From NCBI RefSeq assembly GCF_018613155.1, contig NZ_JAGGQU010000004.1, positions 1 through 59,097 on the forward strand: 59,097 nucleotides of DNA. The letters are read 5' to 3'. Below are positions 26,699 through 36,480 of the stretch, piece by piece. A model generated the notes under the pieces. It saw nothing but the letters and a program-made list of their open reading frames with translations. It made no database searches and had not been told where the DNA came from. Origin of the DNA: Bacillus sp. ISL-55. Lineage in GTDB: Bacteria; Bacillota; Bacilli; Bacillales; Cytobacillaceae. The first letter of the stretch is position 1, and every line of letters starts with the position of its first letter. The position numbers were made by a program, and so were the translations under genes.

Positions 26699-28219
26699 TC
26701 ACCCCCCTATTCCCATCAAGATAGTCTCTAAAGTTGCCTGAAGCGGTTCACTAAGAACAGCTGGATATACACCAATCAGTACGATCAAGCCAATCAACAC
26801 TAACACTGGTGCCCATTCAAATGAGCGAATGTCTGATATCCCGACAAATTCACGTTCTGCATTGCCATACGTGATGGCGAGGACTGCACGCAGCAGGTAA
26901 ACGGCTGTCATGATGATGCCGATTGTACCAACCGCTGCAAGGACTGGCATTTCTTCGAATAGTCCAAGGAATGCCATGAATTCACTGACGAATCCTGACA
27001 TGCCAGGCAATCCAAGCGATGCCATCGCGCCTGCAAGCAGGAAGCCTGATGCAAGCGGCATTCCTTTTGCCATGCCGCCAAGGTTCGCAAGCGTTGTCGT
27101 GTGCGTGCGCTCATAAAGAACCCCGACAAGGAAGAACAATAGAGCTGAAATCAAGCCGTGTGACACGACCTGGAAAATAGCGCCTTGAATTCCTGCCTCA
27201 TTTAATGCGCCAAGCCCGATTAAAACGATCCCCATATGGGAAATAGAAGAGTAAGCAAGGACCATTTTGAAGTCTGTCTGGATAAAAGCAAGGAACGCTC
27301 CGTATAAAAGGTTAATAACACCCAATACCGCAAGCAGCACTGCTAATTCCGCGAATTGTTCAGGGAAAATCCCCATCCCGAAGCGGATCAGACCGAATGC
27401 ACCGATCTTCAGCAAGATCCCTGAGTGGATCATAACGATGGATGGCGGCGCTTCGACGTGGACGCGCAGCATCCAGCTGTGCAGCGGGAAGATTGGCAGC
27501 TTGACACCGAACGCGACAAGCAATGCGATCAACAATCCCATCTTCAATGACTCAGAGACTGGCGCGAACATTGGCGCATTGTCTGTGTTCATCATGACTG
27601 ACAGCATTTCGATATTAGACGTTCCTGTTCTTGAAAATAACACCATGATGACGATCAGCAAAATTGCTGAGCCAAGTCCGTTATAAATCAAGAAGCTGTA
27701 TGCAGCCTTTTCTTTTTCGTAATAGCCCCATTTCCCAATCAGGAAGAACATTGGGATCAAGGTGATTTCGAAGAAAAGGAAGAACAGGATCAAGTTTTGT
27801 GATGTGAATACTCCCAGCATCCCGATTTCGAGAAGCAAGAACAGCATGTAGTAGCCTTTCCATTCTTTTTTGATATGGAAGGACGCGATTGCCGCAAGCG
27901 TCGCAATCACTGCTGTGAGAACCACCATGATCAAACCGAATCCATCAATGCCGAGTTCATAGTTCACTGAGAACATGCCCTGCTGCTCAGCACCCTGTCC
28001 GCCGAATTGGATCCAGCGGAATTTTTCCGTAAAATTGGCGAGGTCATGGCCGCCGCGATACGAAAAGTATGCGATCAGCGCAAGGATCAATGACGGCAGT
28101 GTTGCCAGTACGCCAAGCATTTTGATGCCTGATTCATTCGCCTTTGGCATGAATGCCAACAGCAGGATTCCTAGTATAGGGGAGAATACCAGCAAGGTAA
28201 GGAAATAGTTGAAATCCAT
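26699..28219 (-). CDS. nuoM: NADH-quinone oxidoreductase subunit M
   Basis: A 506-residue antiporter-like membrane subunit of complex I with about 14 membrane segments. The conserved LFFLFFEITLIPMFFLIGKWG block holds the essential Glu. FGVKLPIFPLHSWMLRVHVEAPP carries the essential Lys and the loop typical of NuoM. KMVLAYSSISHMGIVLIG supplies another conserved Lys. Its ATG overlaps the nuoL stop codon by one base (TAATG), a sign of coupling. It should sit between L and N in the membrane arm. Confidence 0.95.
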   Translation of the reverse strand: MDFNYFLTLLVFSPILGILLLAFMPKANESGIKMLGVLATLPSLILALIAYFSYRGGHDLANFTEKFRWIQFGGQGAEQQGMFSVNYELGIDGFGLIMVVLTAVIATLAAIASFHIKKEWKGYYMLFLLLEIGMLGVFTSQNLILFFLFFEITLIPMFFLIGKWGYYEKEKAAYSFLIYNGLGSAILLIVIMVLFSRTGTSNIEMLSVMMNTDNAPMFAPVSESLKMGLLIALLVAFGVKLPIFPLHSWMLRVHVEAPPSIVMIHSGILLKIGAFGLIRFGMGIFPEQFAELAVLLAVLGVINLLYGAFLAFIQTDFKMVLAYSSISHMGIVLIGLGALNEAGIQGAIFQVVSHGLISALLFFLVGVLYERTHTTTLANLGGMAKGMPLASGFLLAGAMASLGLPGMSGFVSEFMAFLGLFEEMPVLAAVGTIGIIMTAVYLLRAVLAITYGNAEREFVGISDIRSFEWAPVLVLIGLIVLIGVYPAVLSEPLQATLETILMGIGG

Positions 28220-30081
28220 TATAAATACCCCCCTGTCAGCGCATAGATGACGATCAGGACTGCAAGGCCGACGAAGGCGATTGTGCCGTAAGTCTGTACC
28301 TGGCCGTTCTGGATTTTCGCACCTGTTTTACCAAGTGTCTGGACGGCAGCAGTTGTCAGTTTCACAAGTCCTTCAACAAGGAAGACCTCGATGAACCGCA
28401 GGAACAAGCTGATCGCTTTCGCACCAAACACGATGCTCTGATTGTAAATCTCATCGATATAGTACTTATTTTTCACGATGCCATATGCAATTGGCGCTCT
28501 GCTGGACAGCCAGTCGCGTGAAATCGACTTCTTGCTGTACATCATCCATGCAAGCAGGATGCCGAGCAAGGAAACAGCCGTAGCGACAATCATGATCCAG
28601 CCAGGACCTTCGATATGCCCGTGGCCAAGCGCTTCGTTTCCTTCAACGAGCCAGTCGCCAAGGAATGTGCCGAACCAAGGTGTGTTAACGTAACCAGCTA
28701 CCACAGCCAGTACAGCCAGTACAACCATAGGCATCGTCATGACGGATGGCGATTCATGGACATTCTTCATTTCGCTGCGTGCTTCACCAGTGAATACCAT
28801 GAAGAACAGGCGGAACATGTAGAAAGCTGTGAAGAACGCCGCAATCACTGCAAGCCAGAACAAAGTGTAATTGCCATGAGCCCATGCAGCAATCAAGATT
28901 TCATCTTTACTGAAAAATCCTGAGAACAATGGAACACCACTGATTGCCAGTGTTCCGATCAGGAACAAAGGTCCAGTGAAGGAAAGCTTTTTCCAAAGCC
29001 CGCCCATTTTTTCAATATCCTGAGTATGTACAGCATGGATAACGCTTCCTGCTGCAAGGAATAACAATGCTTTAAAGAACGCGTGAGTCATCAGGTGGAA
29101 GACTCCGGCAACATAGCCGGCAGAGCCTAATGCAAGCATCATGTAGCCAAGCTGGCTGACAGTCGAGAATGCAAGAACACGCTTGATGTCAGTCTGGACA
29201 AGGCCGATTGTTGCCGCGAAAATCGCTGTGAAGGCACCGATGATCGCAACTGTCATCATGGCTGTTTCACTCGCATTAAAGAGCGGGAACAGCGATGCGA
29301 CCAAGTAAACACCGGCCGCAACCATCGTTGCTGCGTGGATTAACGCAGAAACTGGCGTTGGGCCTTCCATCGCGTCTGGAAGCCATGTATGAAGCGGGAA
29401 CTGACCTGATTTACCAACTGCACCGATGAAAATCAAGATGGCAGTAAGGGTAATCATCGTTCCGGAAATTGCGCCTTCTTCTACCGCAGCAAAAATTTCA
29501 TCATATTCGAAGCTGCCAGTTTGCCAGAATAAAAGAATCATCCCGATCAGCAGCCCGACATCCCCGATACGGGTCATGATGAAGGCTTTCTTTGCAGCCG
29601 CTTTGGCGCTTTCTTTGTAAAAATAGAATCCAATCAACAGGAATGAACCTACACCGACCAATTCCCAGAAAATATATGTCTGCAAAAGGTTTGGCGAGAT
29701 GACAAGACCAAGCATTGCAAAAGTAAAGAGTCCTAGATAAGCATAGAAAACCGGAATGCGCTCATCACCATGCATATACCCTTTTGAATAGGTATGCACA
29801 AGGAAACTGACAAGAGACACGATCACCAGCATCAATGCGTTTAATTGATTTACTTCAAAGCCCGCAGTTAGTTCCAGATTCCCTATTGTCAGCCATACGG
29901 CTTCAGCTTTGAATGTAGACTCCGAAAAGCGCTCGATCAGCACAAGGATGGAGTATACAAGAGAGGCAAGCGTCGCAAGGATGCCCACGAATGCGCTCGC
30001 TTCTTTCAGCTTTTTACCGAACAGCAGCAGGAATAGAAAGGATACAAGCGGGAACAGCGGAATGAGCCAAGCATTCTCCAT
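28219..30081 (-). CDS. nuoL: NADH-quinone oxidoreductase subunit L
   Basis: A 620-residue distal antiporter subunit of complex I with about 16 membrane segments and the C-terminal lateral-helix region (about 530-620) unique to NuoL. Family blocks include FWELVGVGSFLLIGFYF, GKSGQFPLHTWLPDAMEGPTPVSALIHAATMV, and HAFFKALLFLAAGSVIHA. ATG at 30081 is preferred because the in-frame GTG at 30090 lies too close to the AAGGGG site. A 144-base gap with three hairpins separates it from nuoK, unlike the overlapping joins elsewhere in the operon. Confidence 0.95.
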   Translation of the reverse strand: MENAWLIPLFPLVSFLFLLLFGKKLKEASAFVGILATLASLVYSILVLIERFSESTFKAEAVWLTIGNLELTAGFEVNQLNALMLVIVSLVSFLVHTYSKGYMHGDERIPVFYAYLGLFTFAMLGLVISPNLLQTYIFWELVGVGSFLLIGFYFYKESAKAAAKKAFIMTRIGDVGLLIGMILLFWQTGSFEYDEIFAAVEEGAISGTMITLTAILIFIGAVGKSGQFPLHTWLPDAMEGPTPVSALIHAATMVAAGVYLVASLFPLFNASETAMMTVAIIGAFTAIFAATIGLVQTDIKRVLAFSTVSQLGYMMLALGSAGYVAGVFHLMTHAFFKALLFLAAGSVIHAVHTQDIEKMGGLWKKLSFTGPLFLIGTLAISGVPLFSGFFSKDEILIAAWAHGNYTLFWLAVIAAFFTAFYMFRLFFMVFTGEARSEMKNVHESPSVMTMPMVVLAVLAVVAGYVNTPWFGTFLGDWLVEGNEALGHGHIEGPGWIMIVATAVSLLGILLAWMMYSKKSISRDWLSSRAPIAYGIVKNKYYIDEIYNQSIVFGAKAISLFLRFIEVFLVEGLVKLTTAAVQTLGKTGAKIQNGQVQTYGTIAFVGLAVLIVIYALTGGYL

Positions 30082-30090
30082 TAATATCAC

Positions 30091-30225
30091 AATCCCCTTT
30101 TTTGAACGTGCGCTATCTATCTTATATACGCCCGTCAGATTGAGGCCCGTCTTTCACGGGGCAGTCCAGCTACAAGAAATCTTCTGATTTCAGCGGCAAA
30201 TGCCGCCTATGAAAAATCCATCAAT
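30091..30225 (-). other. Structured intercistronic spacer between nuoK and nuoL
   Basis: On the minus strand three small hairpins follow one another: GCGGC-ATTT-GCCGC, GAAATC-AGAA-GATTTC and CCCGT-GAAAG-ACGGG. None has a T run, so they are not simple terminators; they may affect mRNA processing or stability. No reading frame is present. Confidence 0.5.
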
Positions 30226-30540
30226 CTAATTTTTCAACTGATTCATTTCATCAATATTGACCGTACTGCGGTTGCGGTAAAGCGATATCAGAATCGCAAG
30301 TCCTACCGCTACTTCAGCTGCTGCTACCGCGATGGAGAACAGCGCGAAAACCTGGCCAGTGATCGAAGGATTCACTCCGTATTTACTGAAGGTTACCAGA
30401 TTGATATTGACCGCATTAAGCATCAATTCGATTGAGATCAATACAATAACTGTGTTCTTTTTTGTCAGGGCACCGTAGAGGCCGATGCAAAAAAGAATAA
30501 GTGCAAGAGCTAGATAGGCTGAAACCGGAACAGAACTCAT
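30226..30540 (-). CDS. nuoK: NADH-quinone oxidoreductase subunit K
   Basis: A 104-residue membrane subunit of complex I with three membrane segments. The second and third segments carry the conserved acidic residues of the family ([16 protein letters not shown] and [17 protein letters not shown]). Length is typical for NuoK. It overlaps the 3' end of nuoJ by 4 bases (ATGA join), showing tight coupling. It helps link quinone-site changes to the antiporter subunits. Confidence 0.95.
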   Translation of the reverse strand: MSSVPVSAYLALALILFCIGLYGALTKKNTVIVLISIELMLNAVNINLVTFSKYGVNPSITGQVFALFSIAVAAAEVAVGLAILISLYRNRSTVNIDEMNQLKN

Positions 30541-31061
30541 TCCTGATCACCCTCCTTTTCATCATCCTTGCGCGCCAGTACAATTGCGCCTACGAGCGCA
30601 GCAAGCAGGATCACGGATGTCAGTTCAAACGGGATAATGTAATGCGAGAACAGTGATACCCCGATTTGTTCTGTATTGTTTTCATGCAGTGTATTTGGTA
30701 CTGCTTCGAAATTCAAATCGTAAATTCCGAAATATACTGCTGCTCCAAAGCCGAGTACGCCGAGCAGCAATGCAAGCTTGCGCAGCATACCGCCTTTTGG
30801 TTCAGCATCGTCACCATGGTGGCGGGTAAGCATGATTCCGAACAGCATCATGATTGTGATGGCGCCGGAATAGATCATGACTTGGATGACCGCCAGGAAT
30901 TCAGCGGACAAGAGCACATAAATACCTGCAATACTGACGAAAGTAAAGACGAGCGCTACGACCATGTGGATGACCTTCGTGAGGTTCAATAAAAGCACGC
31001 CGCCGATTACCGCCACTAAAGCAAGTGACATAAACGCAAAAAATTCGCCTGTTAACGTCAT
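30537..31061 (-). CDS. nuoJ: NADH-quinone oxidoreductase subunit J
   Basis: A 174-residue membrane subunit of complex I with five predicted membrane segments and a charged C-terminal tail ([12 protein letters not shown]). Family features are [45 protein letters not shown], read in two parts, including the pi-bulge helix region of segment 3. It overlaps nuoI upstream and nuoK downstream by 4 bases each. AAGGTG lies before ATG. It lies next to NuoK and NuoH at the heel of the complex. Confidence 0.93.
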   Translation of the reverse strand: MTLTGEFFAFMSLALVAVIGGVLLLNLTKVIHMVVALVFTFVSIAGIYVLLSAEFLAVIQVMIYSGAITIMMLFGIMLTRHHGDDAEPKGGMLRKLALLLGVLGFGAAVYFGIYDLNFEAVPNTLHENNTEQIGVSLFSHYIIPFELTSVILLAALVGAIVLARKDDEKEGDQE

Positions 31062-31477
31062 GCTTTATTCACCTTCCGTATATTCTCATCATTTTCGTCA
31101 AGCCATTCCAGGTTCTTGAATAAATCATCCCGGCTGTATTCAGCAAGTTCAAAGTTGTTCGTCATGATGATCGCTTCAGTCGGGCAAACTTCTGTGCACA
31201 GGTCACAGAGGATGCATAGTTCGAAGTTGATATCATACGTATCAATGATTTTGCCTTTTTTCGTTGGATCAGGATGCTTTTTACCAGTCAAGTTAATGCA
31301 ATCTGTCGGGCAAATATTGGCACATTGGTTGCAGACGATGCATTTTTCAGGATAAAACTTCTGGATCCCGCGGAATCTGTCAGGAAGCGGAATCGGTTCG
31401 TTTGGATAATCGTAAGTCAGCTTTTCGCGAGTCAATTGTTTAAGGGTATAAGCTAATCCTTTAGTCCATCCTAGCAC
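31058..31477 (-). CDS. nuoI: NADH-quinone oxidoreductase subunit I (two 4Fe-4S clusters)
   Basis: A 139-residue ferredoxin-type subunit of complex I that carries clusters N6a and N6b. The two motifs are complete: CIVCNQCANICP and CILCDLCTEVCP. Both lie in the centre (about 45-100). In an enzyme without the NuoEFG module this subunit may be an entry point for electrons from a soluble donor. GTG at 31477 is chosen because GGGG lies 8 bases upstream; an in-frame GTG at 31486 would leave almost no spacing. It overlaps nuoJ by 4 bases. Confidence 0.93.
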   Translation of the reverse strand: MLGWTKGLAYTLKQLTREKLTYDYPNEPIPLPDRFRGIQKFYPEKCIVCNQCANICPTDCINLTGKKHPDPTKKGKIIDTYDINFELCILCDLCTEVCPTEAIIMTNNFELAEYSRDDLFKNLEWLDENDENIRKVNKA

Positions 31478-31520
31478 GTAATTCACCCCTTTAATGCAGG
31501 AAGCAATGCTGCTTCCGTTC

Positions 31521-32528
31521 CTATTTTAGAAAAAATTCTTTAATCAAAGCAGTTAGGAAGATGTTTGCCAGCGCTACCGGCAGAAGCACTTTCCATGCGA
31601 ACTCCATCAATTGGTCGGCGCGGATACGCGGGAACGTAGCACGGAACCAAATGAGGATGTAGACCACTAAGCTGAACTTGAGCGCGAACCATACAGCTCC
31701 TGGAATGAAGCCGAGGAACGGCAGCGGCAGCCAGCCTCCAAGGAATAATACAGTGATCAACGCAGACATTGCGAACATATACACATATTCAGCAAGCATG
31801 AACATCGCCCAGCGGAAGCCAGAGTACTCTGTGTGGAAACCGGCAACAAGCTCGTTTTCCGCTTCAGCAAGGTCGAACGGAACCCTGTTCAATTCGGCAG
31901 TAGCAGCGATGAAGAACACGATGAACGCGATTGGCTGCCATAGGATGAACCAGCCATTGTCACCTTGTGCTGCAACAATCTCATTAAGATTGAGGCTGCC
32001 TGTCAGCAGGACGATTCCAATAACGCTCATGACAAGCGGGATTTCGTAGGAAATCATCTGTGCCGCGGCACGCATACCGCCAAGCAATGAGTACTTGTTG
32101 TTGGATGCCCAGCCTGCCATCAGCATGCCGACGATCGTCAGCCCTGAAATAGCGATATAATACAGGAAACCAACATTCAAGTCAGCAAACTGCAGTTTGT
32201 CAGTCAAAGGAATCGTTGCCATGACCATGAAGGACGGCGCGAACGCGATGACCGGTGCGATAATGAACAGCGGCTTATCCGCTGCCTTTGGAATTAAGTC
32301 TTCTTTTACAAGAAGCTTTACGACGTCGGCTACGGATTGCAACAGCCCCCATTTACCGCCGACATGGGATGGACCGTAACGGCCCTGCATAAAACCAAGC
32401 ACTTTCCTCTCTGCCAGAATCGCCATTGTTACGAATCCAAGGATTACGAACAGCAGGACGACAGCCAGGACGAAGAAAATACTGAAATTCATGAGGCCTG
32501 CGCTTGATTCGAGTAGCTCCTGAACCAT
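31521..32528 (-). CDS. nuoH: NADH-quinone oxidoreductase subunit H
   Basis: A 335-residue membrane subunit of complex I with eight membrane segments that forms much of the quinone chamber and anchors the peripheral arm. Conserved family stretches are FVTMAILAERKVLGFMQGRYGP, AELNRVPFDLAEAENELVAGFHTEYSG (read across two lines), and RATFPRIRADQLMEFAWK. The acidic cluster of the E-channel is present. The start overlaps the nuoD stop by one base (TAATG). Confidence 0.95.
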   Translation of the reverse strand: MVQELLESSAGLMNFSIFFVLAVVLLFVILGFVTMAILAERKVLGFMQGRYGPSHVGGKWGLLQSVADVVKLLVKEDLIPKAADKPLFIIAPVIAFAPSFMVMATIPLTDKLQFADLNVGFLYYIAISGLTIVGMLMAGWASNNKYSLLGGMRAAAQMISYEIPLVMSVIGIVLLTGSLNLNEIVAAQGDNGWFILWQPIAFIVFFIAATAELNRVPFDLAEAENELVAGFHTEYSGFRWAMFMLAEYVYMFAMSALITVLFLGGWLPLPFLGFIPGAVWFALKFSLVVYILIWFRATFPRIRADQLMEFAWKVLLPVALANIFLTALIKEFFLK

Positions 32529-33628
32529 TATCCGTCTACCTCCCCAAGAACGATATCAACCGCTCCTAAAATTGCAATCAGATTTGAGATGCTTTCTCCT
32601 TCGAGCAGTTTAGGAAGGATTTGCAGATTGTAGAAGCTCGGTCTTCTGAACTTGAGACGGTACGGCTCTTTCTTTCCATCGCTGGATATGTAGCATCCGA
32701 TCTCACCTCGGGAGCCTTCGATCCGGACAAACGCTTCCCCTTTTGGAGCCTTGATGATTTTTGGAACCTTGGCTATGATTTCCCCGTCTTTCGGGAATTG
32801 CTGCACAGCCTGTTCGATGATTTTAAGAGATTCCTCGATTTCACCCATCCTTACATGGTAACGGGCAAAGGCATCTCCTTCTTCGCGAGTGACAACGTCG
32901 AAGTCGAAGCGGTCATAGATTGAATACGGCTCATCCTTGCGCAAATCCCATTTCACGCCTGTAGAGCGCAGGTTCGGGCCGCTTAAAGAGTAATTGATTG
33001 CGTCTTCCTTTGTATAAGTACCAATGTTCTTTGTACGGTTCAGGAAGATTTCGTTTCCTGATACAAGCTGGTGATAGCCTTTCAGCTGGCCTCTAAGGTA
33101 AGGAACAAACTCTGCCACTTTTTCAATCCAGCCTTCCGGAGCATCCCACTTTACGCCGCCTACACGCATGTAGTTGAACGTCAGACGAGCACCAGACAGT
33201 TCATTCAACAGGTTCAGGATCATCTCGCGGTCACGGAATGCGTAAAGCAAAGGGCTTGTCGCACCGAAGTCGAGGATGAATGTTCCCCACCACAGCAGGT
33301 GGCTGGCAACCCTGTTCAATTCCATCGCCAGTATTCTTAAATACTCAGCGCGTTCAGGCACCTGTAAGCCCATCATCGTTTCGACTGCATGGACGATTAC
33401 ATAGTTATTCGTCATCGCCGAAACATAGTCCATACGGTCTGTATACGGAATGATCTGTGTATATTGCAGATCTTCGGCAAGCTTTTCTGTCCCGCGGTGC
33501 AAATAACCGATGACCGGCTTTGCTTCAACGATAATTTCACCGTCAATTTTCAGAACGAGGCGGAATACACCGTGTGTACTAGGGTGCTGAGGGCCCACGT
33601 TCAAGAGCATTTCTTCTGTGCGTATCAC
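32528..33628 (-). CDS. nuoD: NADH-quinone oxidoreductase subunit D (49-kDa type)
   Basis: A 366-residue peripheral-arm subunit of complex I related to the large subunit of NiFe hydrogenases, which forms the quinone site with NuoB. Visible family parts are GPQHPSTHGVFRLVL near the N-terminus, GYLHRGTEKLAE with the quinone-site His, and the C-terminal ILGAVDIVLGEVDG. The hydrogenase-type metal-binding cysteines are absent, as expected for Nuo. GTG is the start. It is separated from nuoC by 3 bases and not fused to it, which is the Bacillus arrangement. Confidence 0.95.
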   Translation of the reverse strand: MIRTEEMLLNVGPQHPSTHGVFRLVLKIDGEIIVEAKPVIGYLHRGTEKLAEDLQYTQIIPYTDRMDYVSAMTNNYVIVHAVETMMGLQVPERAEYLRILAMELNRVASHLLWWGTFILDFGATSPLLYAFRDREMILNLLNELSGARLTFNYMRVGGVKWDAPEGWIEKVAEFVPYLRGQLKGYHQLVSGNEIFLNRTKNIGTYTKEDAINYSLSGPNLRSTGVKWDLRKDEPYSIYDRFDFDVVTREEGDAFARYHVRMGEIEESLKIIEQAVQQFPKDGEIIAKVPKIIKAPKGEAFVRIEGSRGEIGCYISSDGKKEPYRLKFRRPSFYNLQILPKLLEGESISNLIAILGAVDIVLGEVDG

Positions 33629-33631
33629 GGG

Positions 33632-35026
33632 CTACACCTCCACATCATACGGTTCATAGTCTTTTCTTAACGGGTGGCCGACCCAGTCTTCACCAAGCAT
33701 GATGCGATGGAGGTTAGGATGGCCTTCGAATTTGATGCCAAGCAAGTCATACGTTTCACACTCTGGCCAATCTGCTCCTGCCCATAGCGGCTGGACGGAC
33801 TGAGTAACAGGCTGATCGCGGTCTAGCTTGACCTTTAACGCAACTGATTGTCGATTTTTGTATGAGTACAAGTGAACATACACTTCCATATGTGTCTGGA
33901 AATCCGTGCCGTGAAGTTCTGAAAGGTAATCAAAACCTAATCGTTCGTTGTACTTAAGGAATTCAGCCAGTCGGTAATAAGATTCCTTCTTCGCGACAAG
34001 AGTTGGAACATCCTTTGAAAGAGGGTTAATATAGGAATCTTCCAAAATATCATCACCAAGGTTGTCTGTAATCGTTTTTACATATTTATCTAAGTAAGGC
34101 TGGTTTGGAGACGGTTTTTTCTCTTCAACAGGCTCATCTGCTCCTGCTTTTGCGCCAGCTGCTGATTTAGCTTTCGCTGCTGCGGCTGCTTTTGCCTTTG
34201 CTGCGGCAATCGCTTTCGCTTTTTCGTCGTCTGCTGAGCCTCCGCCGGCTGCGGCTTTGGCTTTTGCTGCTGCAGCTGCCTTCGCTTTTGCTACGGCTGC
34301 GGCTTTCTTTTTCGCAAGATCATCGTCGTCGCCTGCTGAAGCGTCTGCTCCTCCGCCTGCCTCCTGAGCTTTCCTTTTTGCTGCCGCTGCTGCCTTTGCC
34401 TTCGCTACGGCCGCGGCTTTCTTTTTCGCAAGGTCATCATCGTCGCCTGCAGGAGCATCTGCCTCTCCGCCTGCTTCTGCCTGTGCTTTTCTTTTCGCTG
34501 CCGCTGCGGCCTTTGCTTTTGCTACGGCTGCGGCCTTCTTTTTCGCAAGATCATCATCGTCTCCCGCTGTAGCTTCAGTGGCTGCTGGAGTTTCCACTTC
34601 AGCGTTTTCCTCCACCTGGCCAGTTGCTTTCATTTTTGCAAGTGCGGCTGCTTTCGCTTTTGCTGCAGCTGCGGCTTTTTTCTTAGCTAACTCAGCGTCT
34701 TGACCTTCTACCGAAGCTGATACTTCTTCTTTGGCTTCAGGAGCTTCCTCTGTGGCCTGGCCATTCGCTTTCATTTTCGCCAGTGCAGCTGCCTTTGCCT
34801 TCGCTGCGGCGGCGGCTTTCTTTTTAGCGAGTTCAGCATCGTCACCTGCTGGTGCTTCTGCCTTTGCCTCGGTTTCCTTCACTTCAGGTTCTGCGACTTT
34901 GTCGGCAACCTCTTTCGGGTCGTTTCCTTCCCCTGCTTGTTTAGCGGCCTGACGCTGCTTCGCAAGCTCTTTTGCTTTTTGGGCTGCTTCTCTCTTTATC
35001 TGCTCTAAATCCTTTTCCCCGCTCAT
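33632..35026 (-). CDS. nuoC: NADH-quinone oxidoreductase subunit C with a ~300-residue Lys/Ala repeat extension
   Basis: A 464-residue protein. Residues from about 307 to the end form a normal NuoC (30-kDa) domain with [22 protein letters not shown] and the C-terminal [21 protein letters not shown] signature, which braces NuoD and NuoB in the peripheral arm. The N-terminal two thirds is low complexity. At least five units begin LAKKKAAA and continue as Ala/Lys helix, separated by acidic Gly/Ala linkers with DDD or DAE, and a sixth unit is degenerate. This part should form long charged helices and has no cofactor motif. E. coli-type NuoC lacks such an extension. ATG at 35026 has AAGGTG upstream, so the extension is translated. 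Confidence 0.93.
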   Translation of the reverse strand: MSGEKDLEQIKREAAQKAKELAKQRQAAKQAGEGNDPKEVADKVAEPEVKETEAKAEAPAGDDAELAKKKAAAAAKAKAAALAKMKANGQATEEAPEAKEEVSASVEGQDAELAKKKAAAAAKAKAAALAKMKATGQVEENAEVETPAATEATAGDDDDLAKKKAAAVAKAKAAAAAKRKAQAEAGGEADAPAGDDDDLAKKKAAAVAKAKAAAAAKRKAQEAGGGADASAGDDDDLAKKKAAAVAKAKAAAAAKAKAAAGGGSADDEKAKAIAAAKAKAAAAAKAKSAAGAKAGADEPVEEKKPSPNQPYLDKYVKTITDNLGDDILEDSYINPLSKDVPTLVAKKESYYRLAEFLKYNERLGFDYLSELHGTDFQTHMEVYVHLYSYKNRQSVALKVKLDRDQPVTQSVQPLWAGADWPECETYDLLGIKFEGHPNLHRIMLGEDWVGHPLRKDYEPYDVEV

Positions 35027-35029
35027 CGG

Positions 35030-35542
35030 TTAGATCACCTTCTTCCCGGTTTTCGCCTCATAACGGATTTTCTCTTTCAATTTATTAATCCCGTAAATCA
35101 ATGCTGCTGGATTCGGCGGGCAACCCGGTATGTAAACATCAACCGGCACAATCTGATCGACACCTTTTACAACTGAGTATGATTTTACGTATGGACCGCC
35201 TGCTGTCGCGCATGAACCCATCGCGATTACCCACTTAGGTTCTGCCAGCTGGTCGTACAGCCTGCGGACAGTCGGAGCCATTTTCTTCGTTACAGTACCT
35301 GAAACAATCATGACATCGGACTGACGAGGTGAGTTACGGTAAAATGTCCCGAAACGGTCCAGGTCATAGTGAGCCGAACTGGATGCCATCATTTCAATCG
35401 CGCAGCACGCAAGACCGAAAGTCATTGGCCACATCGAGTTGCTGCGGGCCCAGCCTTTAACCTGTTCAAGAGTTGTCACGAATACATTCCTTTGGAGTTC
35501 TGCCGCTTCTGCGGGTGATAAATCATCCAATTTTAAATCCAT
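35030..35542 (-). CDS. nuoB: NADH-quinone oxidoreductase subunit B (cluster N2)
   Basis: A 170-residue peripheral-arm subunit of complex I carrying the 4Fe-4S cluster N2, the direct electron donor to quinone. The four ligands are seen in [10 protein letters not shown] (adjacent Cys pair), MGSCATAGG and [10 protein letters not shown] at 35542 is chosen because AAGGTG lies 5 bases upstream; an in-frame ATG seven codons earlier has no clear site. It overlaps the nuoA 3' end by 10 bases. The length and motifs are complete. Confidence 0.95.
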   Translation of the reverse strand: MDLKLDDLSPAEAAELQRNVFVTTLEQVKGWARSNSMWPMTFGLACCAIEMMASSSAHYDLDRFGTFYRNSPRQSDVMIVSGTVTKKMAPTVRRLYDQLAEPKWVIAMGSCATAGGPYVKSYSVVKGVDQIVPVDVYIPGCPPNPAALIYGINKLKEKIRYEAKTGKKVI

Positions 35543-35910
35543 TTTAGCACCTTCTTTTTCCATGCGTAGATGAGTCCGATTAGAAGCATTACGACGAAGA
35601 TCAGCATCTCGATCAATGCGAAGATTCCCAGCTTCTCATAGGCGACAGCCCATGGATACAAAAACGCTGTTTCTACATCAAAAATAACGAACATAAGAGC
35701 AAAAACATAATAACGGACATTAAACTGGACCCGCGCATCGCTGAACGGTTCCATCCCGCTCTCGTAGGTGGTATATTTCCGCTCGTCCTGCTTGTATTTC
35801 GGCCTCAAAAGCTTAGCCGCAAACAAGGCTACGATTGGAAGCAATACCCCGAGACATAGGAACACAAAGACTATCAAATAGTTATTTTGATATAGATTCA
35901 ACTGCTCCAT
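35533..35910 (-). CDS. nuoA: NADH-quinone oxidoreductase subunit A
   Basis: A 125-residue membrane subunit of complex I with three membrane segments and a cytoplasmic loop that reaches the quinone site. The family loop Y-E-S-G-x-x-P is present ([22 protein letters not shown]), and the third region has [15 protein letters not shown] with conserved acidic residues. ATG at 35910 is chosen because GGAGGG lies 6 bases upstream; an ATG two codons earlier abuts that site. It is the first gene of the eleven-gene operon, preceded by a strong sigma-A-type promoter. Confidence 0.95.
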   Translation of the reverse strand: MEQLNLYQNNYLIVFVFLCLGVLLPIVALFAAKLLRPKYKQDERKYTTYESGMEPFSDARVQFNVRYYVFALMFVIFDVETAFLYPWAVAYEKLGIFALIEMLIFVVMLLIGLIYAWKKKVLKWI

Positions 35911-35967
35911 GCCCATCCCTCCAATGTTGTGAAATTTTCATACTTTTTAATCTTGTAACCGATAACA

Positions 35968-35996
35968 ATTATAACATTGTTGCAATAGTGTGTCGA
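35968..35996 (-). promoter_or_regulatory. Sigma-A-type promoter of the nuo operon
   Basis: On the minus strand TCGACA (35991-35996), one base off consensus, and a perfect TATAAT (35968-35973) are separated by 17 bp. The leader to nuoA would be about 50 bases. Confidence 0.75.
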
Positions 35997-36480
35997 CAAG
36001 CCTTTGTATAATCTGGCAACCTACTTCCAACCCTTTTCAATAGAAAAATAGTTTCTCTATTAAGGTTATGTGGACTGGCAAAAAGACGGCTCCCCTTTCA
36101 TACTTAGTTGCTTTATAGGCAATATATTCTTACTCTTTTGCCCAGGCTTTTTCGAGCGCCTGCAGCTTTGGAGGGTGCAGCCTCCATAGCAAGCACTTTT
36201 GAAGGTAAAAACGCAGCAGACAATCGGTTACATCCTATATTTAATCCAATTTGGTTTAAGTTGTCAGTGACGTTTGTCAACATTTATAAGGTCTGTTTCA
36301 GAATAGATTTGGGGAGAACTTGTGGGCTTTTTTAAATGGCGAGAGTTTTTTAGGGTAATTATTATAAAAATGATTGATGAATTGATCTTCGAATAAGTGT
36401 TTTCTGGATTAAACAGTAGTACTTGTCTCTTTTATTAGCTTGAATTGTTGATTAAACACTCTTTAATATAGTCTACAAAA
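35997..36480. other. Long intergenic stretch between the nuo promoter and array 2
   Basis: No gene supported. A hairpin with TGGAGG and CCTCCA (about 36168-36186) and otherwise AT-rich sequence are all that is visible. A short plus-strand frame through it lacks a ribosome site and family resemblance. Confidence 0.4.

Noticed and set aside
34192-34572. Leu/Arg-rich open frame opposite the nuoC repeat region
   Set aside because: An artefact of the repetitive Ala/Lys codons read on the other strand.
36108-36335. Plus-strand frame in the nuo-atp gap
   Set aside because: No ribosome site, no family resemblance, and it overlaps a hairpin; treated as non-coding.
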